Assembly (NCBI RefSeq): GCF_022761035.1
Contig: NZ_JAKWJP010000001.1
Span: 310,001 to 374,000 of the forward strand
DNA length: 64,000 nt
DNA from: Microbacterium sp. SS28
GTDB taxonomy: Bacteria; Actinomycetota; Actinomycetes; Actinomycetales; Microbacteriaceae
Direction of reading: 5' to 3'
Below the pieces are notes generated by a model, which was given only the letters and a program-made list of their open reading frames with translations, had not been told where the DNA came from and did no database searches. Below, piece by piece: positions 44,764-54,077 of this stretch. The stretch's first letter is position 1. Each line of letters begins with the position of its first letter. The position numbers and the translations under genes are program-made.

Positions 44764-44791
44764 TGCCCCGTTCCATTCCCGAATCGGGGCA
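44764..44791 (+). terminator. Hairpin after the PLD gene
   Basis: TGCCCCG (44764-44770) with CGGGGCA (44785-44791), 14-nt loop, about 47 bp after the stop codon and between convergent genes. Confidence 0.45.
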
Positions 44792-44873
44792 TCCTGCGGC
44801 CACGGGATCGTAATTCGGGCAGTAGCACCCAAGCGAGACCGTGATTCGGCGTCGTCGGCCGTAGGTTAGGCGC

Positions 44874-45539
44874 TCATTCTTCCGGTTTGCCGATGATGTA
44901 GAAGTCGATGTGGATCCCGGTGACTGTGCCGTCGGGGGCGAGGGTGCGGTCAAGTGCATAGAACCCGTCGTCGCCGTAGCCCGCGCGCGAGAGGATCAGG
45001 TTCTCCCCTCGTGTCGCCAGGGGCAAGACGATGTTCGCCGTGCCGGGCGGCAGCGGGTCGTCATCCATCTGCTGCGCCCACCAGGAGTCCGGCTTGCCTG
45101 AGCGGAAGATCTCGGAAAACCAGTCGCCTCTGTTGTAGGGCATGCACCGGGTCGCTGCCTCGGCGTCGAGGAAGGCGACGGTGCCGGCATCGACCTCGAT
45201 ACCCCAGTACCGGCCGGGGCCGGGTGGTCCGTCGCGATTCGGGGCCGCCTCTACGGATGCTGCTTCCGACTCGGAGAGCACGACGGACAGGTACCCCGGC
45301 CGCACGAGCGAGCGGTCTTGGGTTTCGGACAGATCGACCATGGTCGCTCGAACCGGGTAGTGGCCGGACGGTACCGGGATCAGGGTCGGAGCATCCAGGT
45401 TCACGTACGGGTCGCAGGCTCCGAGCAGCCCCGACTCCACGTACAGCTCACCAAGATCGACGACAGTGAGCTGCACCCAACGCCCATCGGGCAACGGAGC
45501 CCGGCCGGAACACAACGCGTAATAATCGCCGATCTCCAT
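44874..45539 (-). CDS. DUF4241 protein
   Basis: 221 aa. The DUF4241 pattern is seen in the VPSGHYPVRATMVDLSE segment, GIEVDAGTVAFLDAEAA near 115-130, and the C-terminal YGDDGFYALDRTLA with DFYII. Members often appear near toxins as immunity-like proteins, without proven activity. CATGAT lies 6 nt before ATG 45539, so the mRNA may be leaderless. It is convergent with the PLD unit. Confidence 0.65.
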   Translation of the reverse strand: MEIGDYYALCSGRAPLPDGRWVQLTVVDLGELYVESGLLGACDPYVNLDAPTLIPVPSGHYPVRATMVDLSETQDRSLVRPGYLSVVLSESEAASVEAAPNRDGPPGPGRYWGIEVDAGTVAFLDAEAATRCMPYNRGDWFSEIFRSGKPDSWWAQQMDDDPLPPGTANIVLPLATRGENLILSRAGYGDDGFYALDRTLAPDGTVTGIHIDFYIIGKPEE

Positions 45540-45634
45540 GGCTCGATCATGCCGGTCTGTCGACTACCAAGGCACCCACGACGCAACTGTCGGCATTCGG
45601 ATCACTCAGTGGGCTTCGGCCTGGAAGTGGGCGC

Positions 45635-45901
45635 TCAGGAGGAGACGGAAACCACGCGACCTCCCTCAACGATCACAGTGCCGTAGAACCGCTGCGACTC
45701 GCCGCTGTAGATCCCATCGGGCAGCCCCTCTGCGTCATCCAGGTTGCCGCGATATACGAAGCCCCACGAGCCGGTGGTGGGAAGCCACTCCTGCACAAGG
45801 ACGTCGTGGCCCACGAGGGCTGAAATGGTCCCGTCGTCCATGTCTGCCAATTCGGATGGACGAGGCGTCAGGCTCTCGTCGTAGTTGCCGAATACGGGCA
45901 T
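45635..45901 (-). CDS. Orphan 88-aa protein
   Basis: 88 aa, soluble, beta-rich with an acidic N-terminus (PSELADMDDGT) and a central WLPTTGSWGFVYRGNLDD. AGGAGGAC at correct spacing before ATG 45901 supports it as a real gene. It lies 95 bp upstream of the DUF4241 gene on the same strand, so the two may be one unit. Function unknown. Confidence 0.55.
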   Translation of the reverse strand: MPVFGNYDESLTPRPSELADMDDGTISALVGHDVLVQEWLPTTGSWGFVYRGNLDDAEGLPDGIYSGESQRFYGTVIVEGGRVVSVSS

Positions 45902-45998
45902 CTGTCCTCCTGGGTCGCTCGGGACGGCTCAGCCTATCGCCCAACTCGCACGCGCCTGGCTGGGAACTTGGCAGTGGCATCTCCGGCGGATCCCCATG

Positions 45999-46011
45999 CG
46001 GGCAGTGCGCG
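45999..46011. repeat. 13-bp near-palindrome, copy B
   Basis: CGGGCAGTGCGCG, between the 88-aa gene start and the 3' end of the FHA-protease gene. Copies B and C share about 30 of 34 bases over the enclosing stretch (45989-46022 and 52787-52820). Confidence 0.7.
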
Positions 46012-46149
46012 GAAGGGGCGGGATGGCGTGCAGCCGGTCCCAAGGTCGGCGTGTGTGGAGAGCTACCCATCGTTCCGACCCGGAAGACACCTTGCCAGAT
46101 CGGGTGCATCTGAGCTCAAGCACAGTGCCCCGTGCGCAAGCGTGTGGCC

Positions 46150-47163
46150 TCACCACTGAGCGATACCCGCGCAATCGAGTGCCCCCAGACAGAGCGCGGG
46201 CCAGGTTACGGCGAAACCCACGGTTGACTCTTCTTCCAGCTTGAAGGTGTTGATGCCTAGGACCTCTCCACGAGCGTTCACCAGCGGGCCGCCACTGTTG
46301 CCGTGGTTGATGGCTGCATCCGTCATCAACAGCCGCTCGTCAGTCAAGACATTTGAGGCGGTTCCGAACGTTACGGAGCCGGCGATCCCGTGGGGGCTAC
46401 CGAAAGCCGCTACCCACATCCCGATGCTCGGCTCATCTGCACGGCGAAGTGGCGTCAGGGAGTGCTCGATGGTGAGGATCGCAAGGTCGTTCAGCGAGTC
46501 CGATTGCGTGATCTTTGCGTCGGACGTGAATCCGGATCCTCGGACCGAAACCGGCCCCCTACCGTCGAGGCAGTCTGCGATGACGTGATTGTTGGTGAAG
46601 ATCGTGTGGGTGGGCTCAGTCGATGTGTCCGTTGACATAGCGAATCCGGATCCCGTCGACTGGGCGCTGCCCGTTGCGCAGACCACCGTGACAACGGACT
46701 CCTGCACTTGTCCGACGAACGAGTCGACGCTCCCTGGTCGATCGTAGAGATCATTTGCGCTGAAGTCTGGCTGAGCCCGCCCCAGACTTGTCGCAACAAG
46801 CATGGCGACAAGGCCGATCGATGCAGCCGCAGCCAATCCAAGAATCCAAATCAGTGGGCGAGACGGGAGTGTTTGAATCGCTCGCGCCGGCTTGACCTGC
46901 TCAGGAGTCGCGTCGTGAAGACGACCTGAGCGGTACTCATACATGCGGTCCGCGAAGTGAAGTTTGTCCCCGTCCGTTAGGGTTGCGCGATCGATTCGCT
47001 GGCCGTTCAGAAACGTCCCGTTCGCCGAAGCCAGATCCTGAACGAATGGATTGCTGGGATCGAGGTCGACGACCGCATGGCGGCGGGACACAAGTGACGA
47101 GGTCACGATGAGGTCGGCGGGCGCTTCCCGTCCCACGACGAGAAGAGTTCTGCTGGCGTCCAT
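46150..47163 (-). CDS. Membrane-anchored trypsin-like protease with N-terminal FHA domain
   Basis: 337 aa. FHA domain about 8-80: TSSLVSRRHAVVDL and SANGTFLNG carry the phosphothreonine-binding Ser, Arg and Asn residues. A transmembrane helix lies at about 104-126. The rest is an HtrA-like S1 protease with triad His193 (TNNHVI), Asp226 (NDLAIL) and Ser290 (GNSGGPL). The FHA should be cytosolic and the protease outside. The kinase gene ends 2 nt before ATG 47163, so the two are surely co-expressed, and the kinase probably phosphorylates the FHA partner or a shared target; this is inference. An ATG at 47184 is an alternative start. Confidence 0.85.
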   Translation of the reverse strand: MDASRTLLVVGREAPADLIVTSSLVSRRHAVVDLDPSNPFVQDLASANGTFLNGQRIDRATLTDGDKLHFADRMYEYRSGRLHDATPEQVKPARAIQTLPSRPLIWILGLAAAASIGLVAMLVATSLGRAQPDFSANDLYDRPGSVDSFVGQVQESVVTVVCATGSAQSTGSGFAMSTDTSTEPTHTIFTNNHVIADCLDGRGPVSVRGSGFTSDAKITQSDSLNDLAILTIEHSLTPLRRADEPSIGMWVAAFGSPHGIAGSVTFGTASNVLTDERLLMTDAAINHGNSGGPLVNARGEVLGINTFKLEEESTVGFAVTWPALCLGALDCAGIAQW

Positions 47164-47165
47164 CT

Positions 47166-49028
47166 TCAGTTGCTTAGGAAGCACGCGGTAGCGGCGCCGT
47201 CATCGATCGCAGCGTTTAGCGCAGCGACGTCGTCCCACAGGAGGTCTTCCCCGGCCTTTATTCGTGCGCGTTCCCGCGGATACAGGTCATCGTGCGAGCC
47301 CTCCCTCGTTTCGACGGCGATCGACGCGGAGTAGTCGTCCCAGTAGCGGCCGAGATTGACGAGATCATCGACAACTTCGATTTGCGCGCTTGACACTTCG
47401 GCGCTGTAGTGGGAACCCTCGTTCGCGGAGGCGGCCGAGACGATTTCCGTTTGCAGGGCGAAGAGATCGTCGGCCATGCCGGTTGCTCGGGCGGACCAGA
47501 TCGACCAATCCTCCCACTCGCCGGTGTTCCACCGATGCCGGGAGTGGGCATCGAGGTAGGCCTGAGTTGAGCCGAGTGCCTTCGCAAGTTCGGCGCGCCA
47601 CTCCTCATTTGCCGTATCGATACATCCCTGGACATCCCCGCGGGAGAGCACTATTTCCCTGCCCTCTGTCCCCTTAGGGCCGTGGATAGTGAGCGTTACG
47701 TTCTCGCTCCGCGCTCTGACGGAAATCTGTAGCGGTTGGCCAATCGACAGCACGTTGAGCCCGAGTTCGCCGGCCGTCCACGTCTGTTGAAAGGCCTCGT
47801 CTCCGGTAAGCGTTGGCTCGTACGCGACGGTGATCTTCGAGTCGGGATGCCATTTCCCGACCTCCAGCTCGCCACCGCGTCCGCTGGGGAATGCGATCGT
47901 ACTCCCCTCGCCGTTCTCGACCTTGATCCGGATTGTGGGGCGTTCGACGAACATATTGCCTGATAGCGCGTTGTCGTATTCGAGCTCGATCGCGCCGCCG
48001 AACGGGGCGATCGCGTTGGCAGTCGCAAGGCCGAGCGCGGCGACGACAAGTACCAGTGCTGCCGCCGCAGCAATGATTGGCCAACGTCGCGTGCGAATGC
48101 GCGAACTGGAATTATTGGAATCCGCGTCGACGGGCCCTGCGGCTTCCACGTGGGCGGCGCGAGCCAGCGCAGTCGCTGAACCGAGCACGGTTGAATTCGA
48201 TGCTTCGTCGGTCTGGCCGGAGTTGCCCACGAAGGATGCGAGAACGCTACGAACGGTCTCGAGAGGAGGCCTGGATTCGGGGTCCTTCGCTAGACAGCCG
48301 GATGCGAGGCCGCGCAGCGGTTCCGGCACGTCTGTCAAGTCCGGCGCTTCGTTCACGACCCGGTACAGCATCGCGTCCGGCCGTCCTTCGCCGAACGGGT
48401 TCCTGCCCGTCGTAATGAACACGATCAGCATCCCGAAGTTGAACACATCGGAGGCCGCTGTAACCGGCTTTCCAACCGCCTGCTCGGGCGAGAGCCACGA
48501 CGGGGTTCCTACCAACGCGCCCGTTCGCGTCGACCCGGCGACGTCCTCGATCGCGCTAATCCCGAAGTCGACGACGCGGATGCCATCGGGGCCATAAATG
48601 ATGTTCGAAGGCTTCAGGTCGCGGTGGACAATGCCCGCCGCGTGGATAGTCTGCAAAGCCTCGGCAACGCCGTCCAGGGCGGCAGATGCCATAGCGCCGG
48701 CAAGCGGGGAGGTCGCGACCATCGCCGCAAGAGAGGCGCCAGGGACGTACTCGACCACGAGATACGGCAGTTCGGCCGTTGACTCAACGCCCAGGACCCT
48801 GGCAACTCGGCTCCCCTGCACCCGTTCAAGCGCGGTTGCCTCACGCGCGAGGAGCTCACGCAGCGGCTGCGACGTGGCAAGGTGTCTGTGGAGAACCTTC
48901 ACCGCAACCGCCGTCCCGTCCGCGCGGTGCCCCAGAAACACCACTGCTGACCCACCCTCGCCGATGCGCGCGCTAAGTCGCACATCCCCAAGATTCTGCG
49001 GGTCGCCCTCGACTAGAGGCGTTGTCAT
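47166..49028 (-). CDS. Transmembrane serine/threonine protein kinase
   Basis: 620 aa, PknB-like. Kinase domain about 15-280: Gly-rich loop GEGGSAVVFLG at 23-33, VAVK Lys44, catalytic HRD Asp137, DFG Asp154, APE-like SPEQ. A juxtamembrane stretch with Ser/Asn runs leads to a helix at about 341-364 (RRWPIIAAAAALVLVVAALGLATA). The outer about 250 residues contain no PASTA repeats; the sequence is beta-rich and ends in helices. AGGTGAAGG lies before ATG 49028. Signals from outside would be passed to the FHA-protease encoded next. Confidence 0.88.
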   Translation of the reverse strand: MTTPLVEGDPQNLGDVRLSARIGEGGSAVVFLGHRADGTAVAVKVLHRHLATSQPLRELLAREATALERVQGSRVARVLGVESTAELPYLVVEYVPGASLAAMVATSPLAGAMASAALDGVAEALQTIHAAGIVHRDLKPSNIIYGPDGIRVVDFGISAIEDVAGSTRTGALVGTPSWLSPEQAVGKPVTAASDVFNFGMLIVFITTGRNPFGEGRPDAMLYRVVNEAPDLTDVPEPLRGLASGCLAKDPESRPPLETVRSVLASFVGNSGQTDEASNSTVLGSATALARAAHVEAAGPVDADSNNSSSRIRTRRWPIIAAAAALVLVVAALGLATANAIAPFGGAIELEYDNALSGNMFVERPTIRIKVENGEGSTIAFPSGRGGELEVGKWHPDSKITVAYEPTLTGDEAFQQTWTAGELGLNVLSIGQPLQISVRARSENVTLTIHGPKGTEGREIVLSRGDVQGCIDTANEEWRAELAKALGSTQAYLDAHSRHRWNTGEWEDWSIWSARATGMADDLFALQTEIVSAASANEGSHYSAEVSSAQIEVVDDLVNLGRYWDDYSASIAVETREGSHDDLYPRERARIKAGEDLLWDDVAALNAAIDDGAATACFLSN

Positions 49029-49276
49029 GCCTTCACCTGTCCGTTCAGATTCCAGGTCCGCTCGCATCCCACTGCGAGCCGAGATTCGGCGCGGCCCGCT
49101 TGGCGGCTGGCGTCGAAGCAACCGAATTATATGAAGTGTCAGCTGACATCGCGCAGCGCGACCGGCAGGTCGAGCTTCCCCGCGCCGTAGCGTTCGTAGT
49201 ATGGGCTATCTCGGCTGGTGAGTGCGTAGGCGACGAGATGAGGTCAGTGGACCCCAGGCCCTGCTCTAATGGATGT

Positions 49277-49795
49277 CTATCGCACTTCTATGTGAATTCT
49301 ATGCATAGGGCGCTGTGTGGTGTGTGGATGGAGTGGGAACGCGTTCCAGAGCAATGCTCCGCCAAGGAGCCCGGCTTTGCTAAGCAGTCCGTGCACAGCG
49401 GTCGCGCTGGGTTCCTTGCTACCCACGAGGCCGACGTATGCCGGTGATGTGAATGCCACGCCGGACTGTCTAGCGCCCTGCCAGCCGGCAGCTTCGCCGA
49501 CCAAGACAAGCTCGCCGCCCTCGACAGACCTGAGATGAGCGATTAGACGGTCCCGACGCTGTGAGACCGTTGTAGCGAATCCCCCCTCGAGATCGCTTGC
49601 GTCCAAGTAAAAGTTCGTCGCGAGCGCGCTGGACCGGATCGCCAGAACGGCATCAGCCAACGCATGGTTCAATAGCACCACTCCACTTCGAACAGCGACT
49701 GCGACTTGCCCTGATCCTAGGGGCGCCCTCCTCAGACATTCGTATCGGGCAGTGCGCGGTCGGGGGCACCGAAAGCGTGCAAGTGTCGCTCTCAA
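49277..49795 (-). pseudogene. Truncated uracil-DNA-glycosylase-like gene
   Basis: 172 aa open frame, real start uncertain because the 13-bp repeat lies inside its first codons; a GTG further down (VVLLNHALADAV) is more likely. The uracil-DNA-glycosylase-superfamily core is clear: LVLVGEAAGWQGARQSGVAFTSP, EPSATAVHGLL and WNAFPLHPH. The family then continues with N-R-x-P-T and a second catalytic half, but here the frame ends after about 10 unrelated residues. It is therefore a C-terminally truncated copy, probably not functional. Stretch 49042-49276 after it has no gene. Confidence 0.6.
49746..49758. repeat. 13-bp near-palindrome, copy E
   Basis: CGGGCAGTGCGCG, identical to copies B and D, between the divergent UDG-like fragment and the 629-aa gene. 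Confidence 0.7.
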
Positions 49796-49902
49796 CGGGC
49801 GTTCGCGCGTAGCCGATCATGCTGGCCGCGACGTCGAGTCGGCTCAGCCCGGGGGCCCTTACAACACTGAGTCCGCCCGCGTCGAGCTATACGCTTCCAC
49901 GC

Positions 49903-51792
49903 ATGGACGCGCAACAGCGAGAGATGCTCGTTCGCGCGCGCCGCGACGTTCCTGTCGATGTGGCGGCTCGCGAGGAGAAGGCTCAGGAGCTCCTCTCTCG
50001 CCTATTCGAGCACCTTGACGAGCTGGACATCGAGTCGCACGAGATCTTGATCCGTCGTCGGCGGGGCGCGCGAAACTCCGTCATCCTCTGGGGTGATGAC
50101 GAATCCCTGGGCGAGTACCTGCTCGATGATCGACTGCTGCTCTGCGCCGAAAACACTCGCGCCGTCCTGACGGATGCCCTTGTCAGTGCGGGCTATGAGC
50201 CGCCGCGAGAGGCCCTGGTGGCCTGGACCCTCGGCGCCCCCACGCTTCGCGCACACATTGGCTTGTACGGATGGGGACCGGTCCTCGCCGTTCAGCTTCG
50301 CCCCGAAGGGTCAGTGCGACCTTTCCTCGCGGCGAGCTGCTTCTTCGACGTGGGGACATACATCAGTGTTGCTGAGGCGTTCAACCCCGCGATTGAGCGC
50401 GCCCTTCGCTTCCATGGTGTACAGGCGCGCCCGGTGTCGCCGAACGATGTGCCGGAGACGGCCAATGTCAACTCATCACTGAGTCTGGAATGGGACCCTC
50501 AGTGGTGGGGGACACTGGTGCCTCCCCACAGCCCGCACGAGCAACTGGTGCGCCGCGCTCTGACAGCGGAAGCAGCCGCCCGGGTGGCACCCGAGGTCGC
50601 GCGCGCGGTGAGCGAGATCATTGGCCGAGTGGTGGTTGACCAGTTCCACCCGAATTCCGCTGGCCATAGGGGTTGGCTTCGTCGCAGCGGAATCGTGTCG
50701 GCTGAACTCGCAAGGGAACTCTCAGATCACGCACCCGCCATCCGGTTGCCGGCCGGGTGGATGCAGGCGTGGGACGAATCTCGGCACATCTCGGAGGACC
50801 ACGCGATCCTGCTCACAGCGTTGAAGCTTCGTAGTGACTTCCCCGATTGGTGGGTTGAATTGCCATGGCGGGACTTCGATCCAGTCGGGGGCGACACCCG
50901 CGGGCCCCACCCGCTACAACTGACCTCCGAGGACATCCAGAAGAGCACAGCTCCCGACCTGCTTCGAGTCATCATCGACCACGATCTGTTCGGTGCCACG
51001 TTTTTTGACATGACGACCAATGACATCTACCGCCTCTGGCTCGTAGCGGCAGTACTCTGCGCTCGGCTCGGCTCGAGCGCTGGATCCCACGAGTCGCCCA
51101 CTCGCGAGCGCAGATGCGAGATCTGCGGCTTGACTTTCGAGGTCGGATCGCTCGCGGCGCGACACGTCGCCAGCACTCGGACGGCCAACATATGTGCGCT
51201 ATGCATGGCTGATGCGGTCTACCCCGATCTGAGCCCGTCAAACAAACCCGAGATTCGAGAAGAGGGCACGATCGGAGTCGTGCGCCTGCTATGCGAGATG
51301 GCGGGCGCAGCGGTGCCCCGCGCCGTCGCGTTTCATATGCTGCAGAATCGGGTCGAAGACCGGATCGGGGCGGCCATGATGCGAATGCTGCTCCCTGACC
51401 GGAGAGACAACTGGTTCTCGTGGTTGAACGTCGCAGGCGTCGTGAACGACGGCTGGCGGGGCAGCTATGGCGTCACGAGCATCGCAAACGACGGCCACCC
51501 GTGCCGATCCCTCATCGAGCGATACATCGACGACTTCATGAGCGCCGCAGGAATCGACCATGATGTCGAACCGCAGTACCCGTACCACCCCGAGTTCAAT
51601 CCGAACAGCCGGTTGAGAGCGGACTGGGAGCTAACCGACGGCACATTCGTCGAAGCCGCCGGGCTGATGACCTCAGAGAAGTATCGAGCACGCATGAGCA
51701 CGAAGCGACAGCTCGCCGATGCCTGCGGGTTCAAGCTCATCGTGATCACGGAGTCCGACCTCACCGACCTGGATCGGCTACTTGAGTCGTAA
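49903..51792 (+). CDS. Large orphan with Cys4 zinc ribbon and C-terminal PD-(D/E)xK-like nuclease region
   Basis: 629 aa from ATG 49903. Residues 1-390 are mostly helical with no family recognised. C405-x-x-C408 and C431-x-x-C434 form a zinc ribbon. The last 80 residues have a PD-(D/E)xK-like order: Asp574 (LRADWEL), Glu584 (DGTFVEAAG), then a helix with Lys (MSTKRQLADACGFKLIVI). This is how DNA endonucleases of the VSR/homing type end, but activity is inferred. It stands alone on the plus strand. Antiviral or restriction function is possible; nothing identifies the target. Confidence 0.6.
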   Translation: MDAQQREMLVRARRDVPVDVAAREEKAQELLSRLFEHLDELDIESHEILIRRRRGARNSVILWGDDESLGEYLLDDRLLLCAENTRAVLTDALVSAGYEPPREALVAWTLGAPTLRAHIGLYGWGPVLAVQLRPEGSVRPFLAASCFFDVGTYISVAEAFNPAIERALRFHGVQARPVSPNDVPETANVNSSLSLEWDPQWWGTLVPPHSPHEQLVRRALTAEAAARVAPEVARAVSEIIGRVVVDQFHPNSAGHRGWLRRSGIVSAELARELSDHAPAIRLPAGWMQAWDESRHISEDHAILLTALKLRSDFPDWWVELPWRDFDPVGGDTRGPHPLQLTSEDIQKSTAPDLLRVIIDHDLFGATFFDMTTNDIYRLWLVAAVLCARLGSSAGSHESPTRERRCEICGLTFEVGSLAARHVASTRTANICALCMADAVYPDLSPSNKPEIREEGTIGVVRLLCEMAGAAVPRAVAFHMLQNRVEDRIGAAMMRMLLPDRRDNWFSWLNVAGVVNDGWRGSYGVTSIANDGHPCRSLIERYIDDFMSAAGIDHDVEPQYPYHPEFNPNSRLRADWELTDGTFVEAAGLMTSEKYRARMSTKRQLADACGFKLIVITESDLTDLDRLLES

Positions 51793-52017
51793 CGCCCAGA
51801 TGCAGCGCGAGAGATGGCTCGCGCCTGCAGCGTCGACTTGTGCTCGCCGGGAAGTCGCCGTCGCGACACGTGTCGAATCTCATCCGTGGGAAATTGTTCG
51901 GCCGACGCGACGAGCGGAATCATCGTGAGCCGCTCGGAGCGATCCTTATCCGCGCGCTGCACCAAGGCGGCTCGTTCGCGTGCAATCGTTTTGGTCGCTG
52001 GGATCCTGAGCTGATGG

Positions 52018-52518
52018 CTACTCGAGCTCGGCGCAGATGTCCCTGGTGCGACCAGAGGAGCCGGTGATCGTGAACGTGTTCTGCGCGTCCACCTGATAGG
52101 TCACTCGACCGATGTAGAGCGTCGTTGATGGGCCTGCGGGAACGTCGGTCGGGAACATGAGGATCACGTTGTGTCCCGTGCTTCTCACCGTGGCGGGTCC
52201 AACGGGATTGATGGTCGCGCTTGTCACGGAGCCGTTCCCTTTCAGCGGGATGGTCGCGCCTGTGGACACGTTCTCGAAGGTGAGGTCGGAGCCTCGCCCC
52301 GCGGTGAGCGTTCGGACGATGTTCCCGTCGGCGTCGGTGAACTCCCTGGTGATCGCGGAGCCGCCTGTTCCCGTGACGTGGAGCTCGAAGGTGCAGGCCG
52401 CGCCCGCCGGGAGGACGAAATCGAAGTCAGCGGCGATTGCCGGGATCGGCGTCGCGATGGGTATGACTGCTGCCGCGATCGCCACGACTGCCAGCTTCCA
52501 CCGATTCAGTGCCGCCAT
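52018..52518 (-). CDS. Small secreted protein
   Basis: 166 aa from ATG 52518, with AAGGGGG upstream. Signal peptide about 1-30 (WKLAVVAIAAAVIPIATPIPAIA). The mature part is beta-rich with two Cys (CTFELHV near residue 42 and the final CAELE). It has no recognised domain; the pattern AGAACTFELHVTGTGG is often seen in uncharacterised actinobacterial exported proteins. Frame continues upstream, but those residues lack character. Confidence 0.65.
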   Translation of the reverse strand: MAALNRWKLAVVAIAAAVIPIATPIPAIAADFDFVLPAGAACTFELHVTGTGGSAITREFTDADGNIVRTLTAGRGSDLTFENVSTGATIPLKGNGSVTSATINPVGPATVRSTGHNVILMFPTDVPAGPSTTLYIGRVTYQVDAQNTFTITGSSGRTRDICAELE

Positions 52519-52796
52519 TGTCGGACCCCCTTGGTTCGGGCGCGCCGGTCCCGTTTCAAGAGAATGGACCGGCTGTCGCATCGATTTCCCAGATGAGAGG
52601 AGGATTGCAGTCGGATTGCGACGGCGCAACAGGGGGCGTCACCGACGCGGAATGCGCCGCTTGTACTAGCGGCACATCGGCGACGCTGATCCGTCCGGGC
52701 GACAGGAGACCACAACGTACCGAGCTGCTGCGGCCCGGCGAGGTCACAGCCCGATCAGGAACCAATCCCTGACACGCGCCGCAGAGGATCCCCGTG

Positions 52797-52809
52797 CGCG
52801 CAATGCGCG
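52797..52809. repeat. 13-bp near-palindrome, copy C
   Basis: CGCGCAATGCGCG, the only perfectly palindromic copy (arms of 6 around one base), in the gap between the secreted protein and the GIY-YIG gene. Confidence 0.7.
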
Positions 52810-52937
52810 GAAGCGGAACCGTCTCGCGCATCGCGCCAGGATACTCACGCATTCGAGGGCTGCGCAGATCACACCGGCGACGTGACAAACACCTGACACC
52901 TGCCGTGGTCGCGGGTGTCAGGGGTTGCCCGGCAACG

Positions 52938-53849
52938 TCAGGTGACTTCAATCGATTGGGGGTCGTTGAGGGCGTTAAGCCGACGCCGCTTGACCTCGGA
53001 GTCGATGAACCTTGCGCGGATTCCGGTCATTTCGCCACCGTGGATGCGGTTGAGGAGGAAGTCGCCCAGGAAACCCCGTTCGAGCGCGTTCTCGACATGG
53101 AAATGGTCGGTTGTCTCGACCGCGAAAATCCGGTTGGTGTCTAGCGCCCGGAACGAGTCGATCGACATGACCGACTCCTCCTCGGTGCCCCACACGAGGC
53201 GGTCGAACTGTTTCGTACCGCGCCAGTGTTGCCGAATCCGTTCCCGCATGTTGAATGCCGTTCCGATGTAGGCCTGTCGGTACTGATCGAGCACCATTAC
53301 ATAGACACCTTGCGCTCCATCGAGACTCCACAGATCCTCGACCTCCTCTACGGAGGGGTTCTCGCTCAGCATCGCGGCAAGCGCGCGTTCGAACTCCTCA
53401 TGCGAGATCTGGGCGAAGAACGCCATGTTCAAGTCGAAGTTGCGCAGGGCGCTGATCCGCATGTCTTCGACAACCTTGTCCGTGTATCGAGTGTGATCCG
53501 AGTCCTCGAAGACCGAATCCATCCGCGCCCACTGCCTGTCGGTGAAAAGATGCCGTCGTTGCCGTATCGAAGGGGTCCAATTCGGTATTGCGTACATCTC
53601 GCGAGTGAGTCGGAATCCGTACTTGCCGTGCTGGATACGTTCGCCGAAGTGATCGATCGGGCGCGGGTTGGGCTGTGCGGCGTGATGGCTCTTCTTGGGC
53701 GCCTCACCAGGCGCGGTGGCCCGAACTGGGCGTGTCCGCGTCGTCCAGGCGACGCCGTCGTAGTACCGCTGGATGCCGGCGATCTGGGTGTCGGTGTACC
53801 ACCCGCGACCGTAGGGCCCCCTGCGCGGGTCCTCTGTACTCATGAACAT
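52938..53849 (-). CDS. DUF2510 plus GIY-YIG nuclease-like protein
   Basis: 303 aa. The N-terminus has the DUF2510 form (GWYTDTQIAGIQRYYDGVAWTTR at about 16-38), a short motif usual in actinobacterial membrane proteins. A middle helical region (about 70-170) leads to a GIY-YIG core at 181-210: GVY, then YIG at 194-196, then NMRERIRQH. The metal-binding Glu appears later in the helix HFHVENALERGFLGDFLLNR. The family cleaves DNA (repair, restriction, transposition). The first ATG (53849) and ATG 53843 are both possible. Confidence 0.7.
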   Translation of the reverse strand: MFMSTEDPRRGPYGRGWYTDTQIAGIQRYYDGVAWTTRTRPVRATAPGEAPKKSHHAAQPNPRPIDHFGERIQHGKYGFRLTREMYAIPNWTPSIRQRRHLFTDRQWARMDSVFEDSDHTRYTDKVVEDMRISALRNFDLNMAFFAQISHEEFERALAAMLSENPSVEEVEDLWSLDGAQGVYVMVLDQYRQAYIGTAFNMRERIRQHWRGTKQFDRLVWGTEEESVMSIDSFRALDTNRIFAVETTDHFHVENALERGFLGDFLLNRIHGGEMTGIRARFIDSEVKRRRLNALNDPQSIEVT

Positions 53850-54077
53850 CTCCGCAAACGGCCACGTCCAAATAACGACAGCAACTTCCCTCTAGTCCAG
53901 GAACCACGCCCAATGTACCGACCGAGACTCGCGGCGCCTGCCCCGCCGGCTCCCGTCAGAGCGAATCGTATGCCTGCCGTCGGATCCACGTTGCGCACTA
54001 CGCCCTCGCGTTCAGATGGGGCGTGTCGCGAGCTCTTGCCTACCTTGAGAACTCGCCCCGTGAGCACGTCGCTGTCC

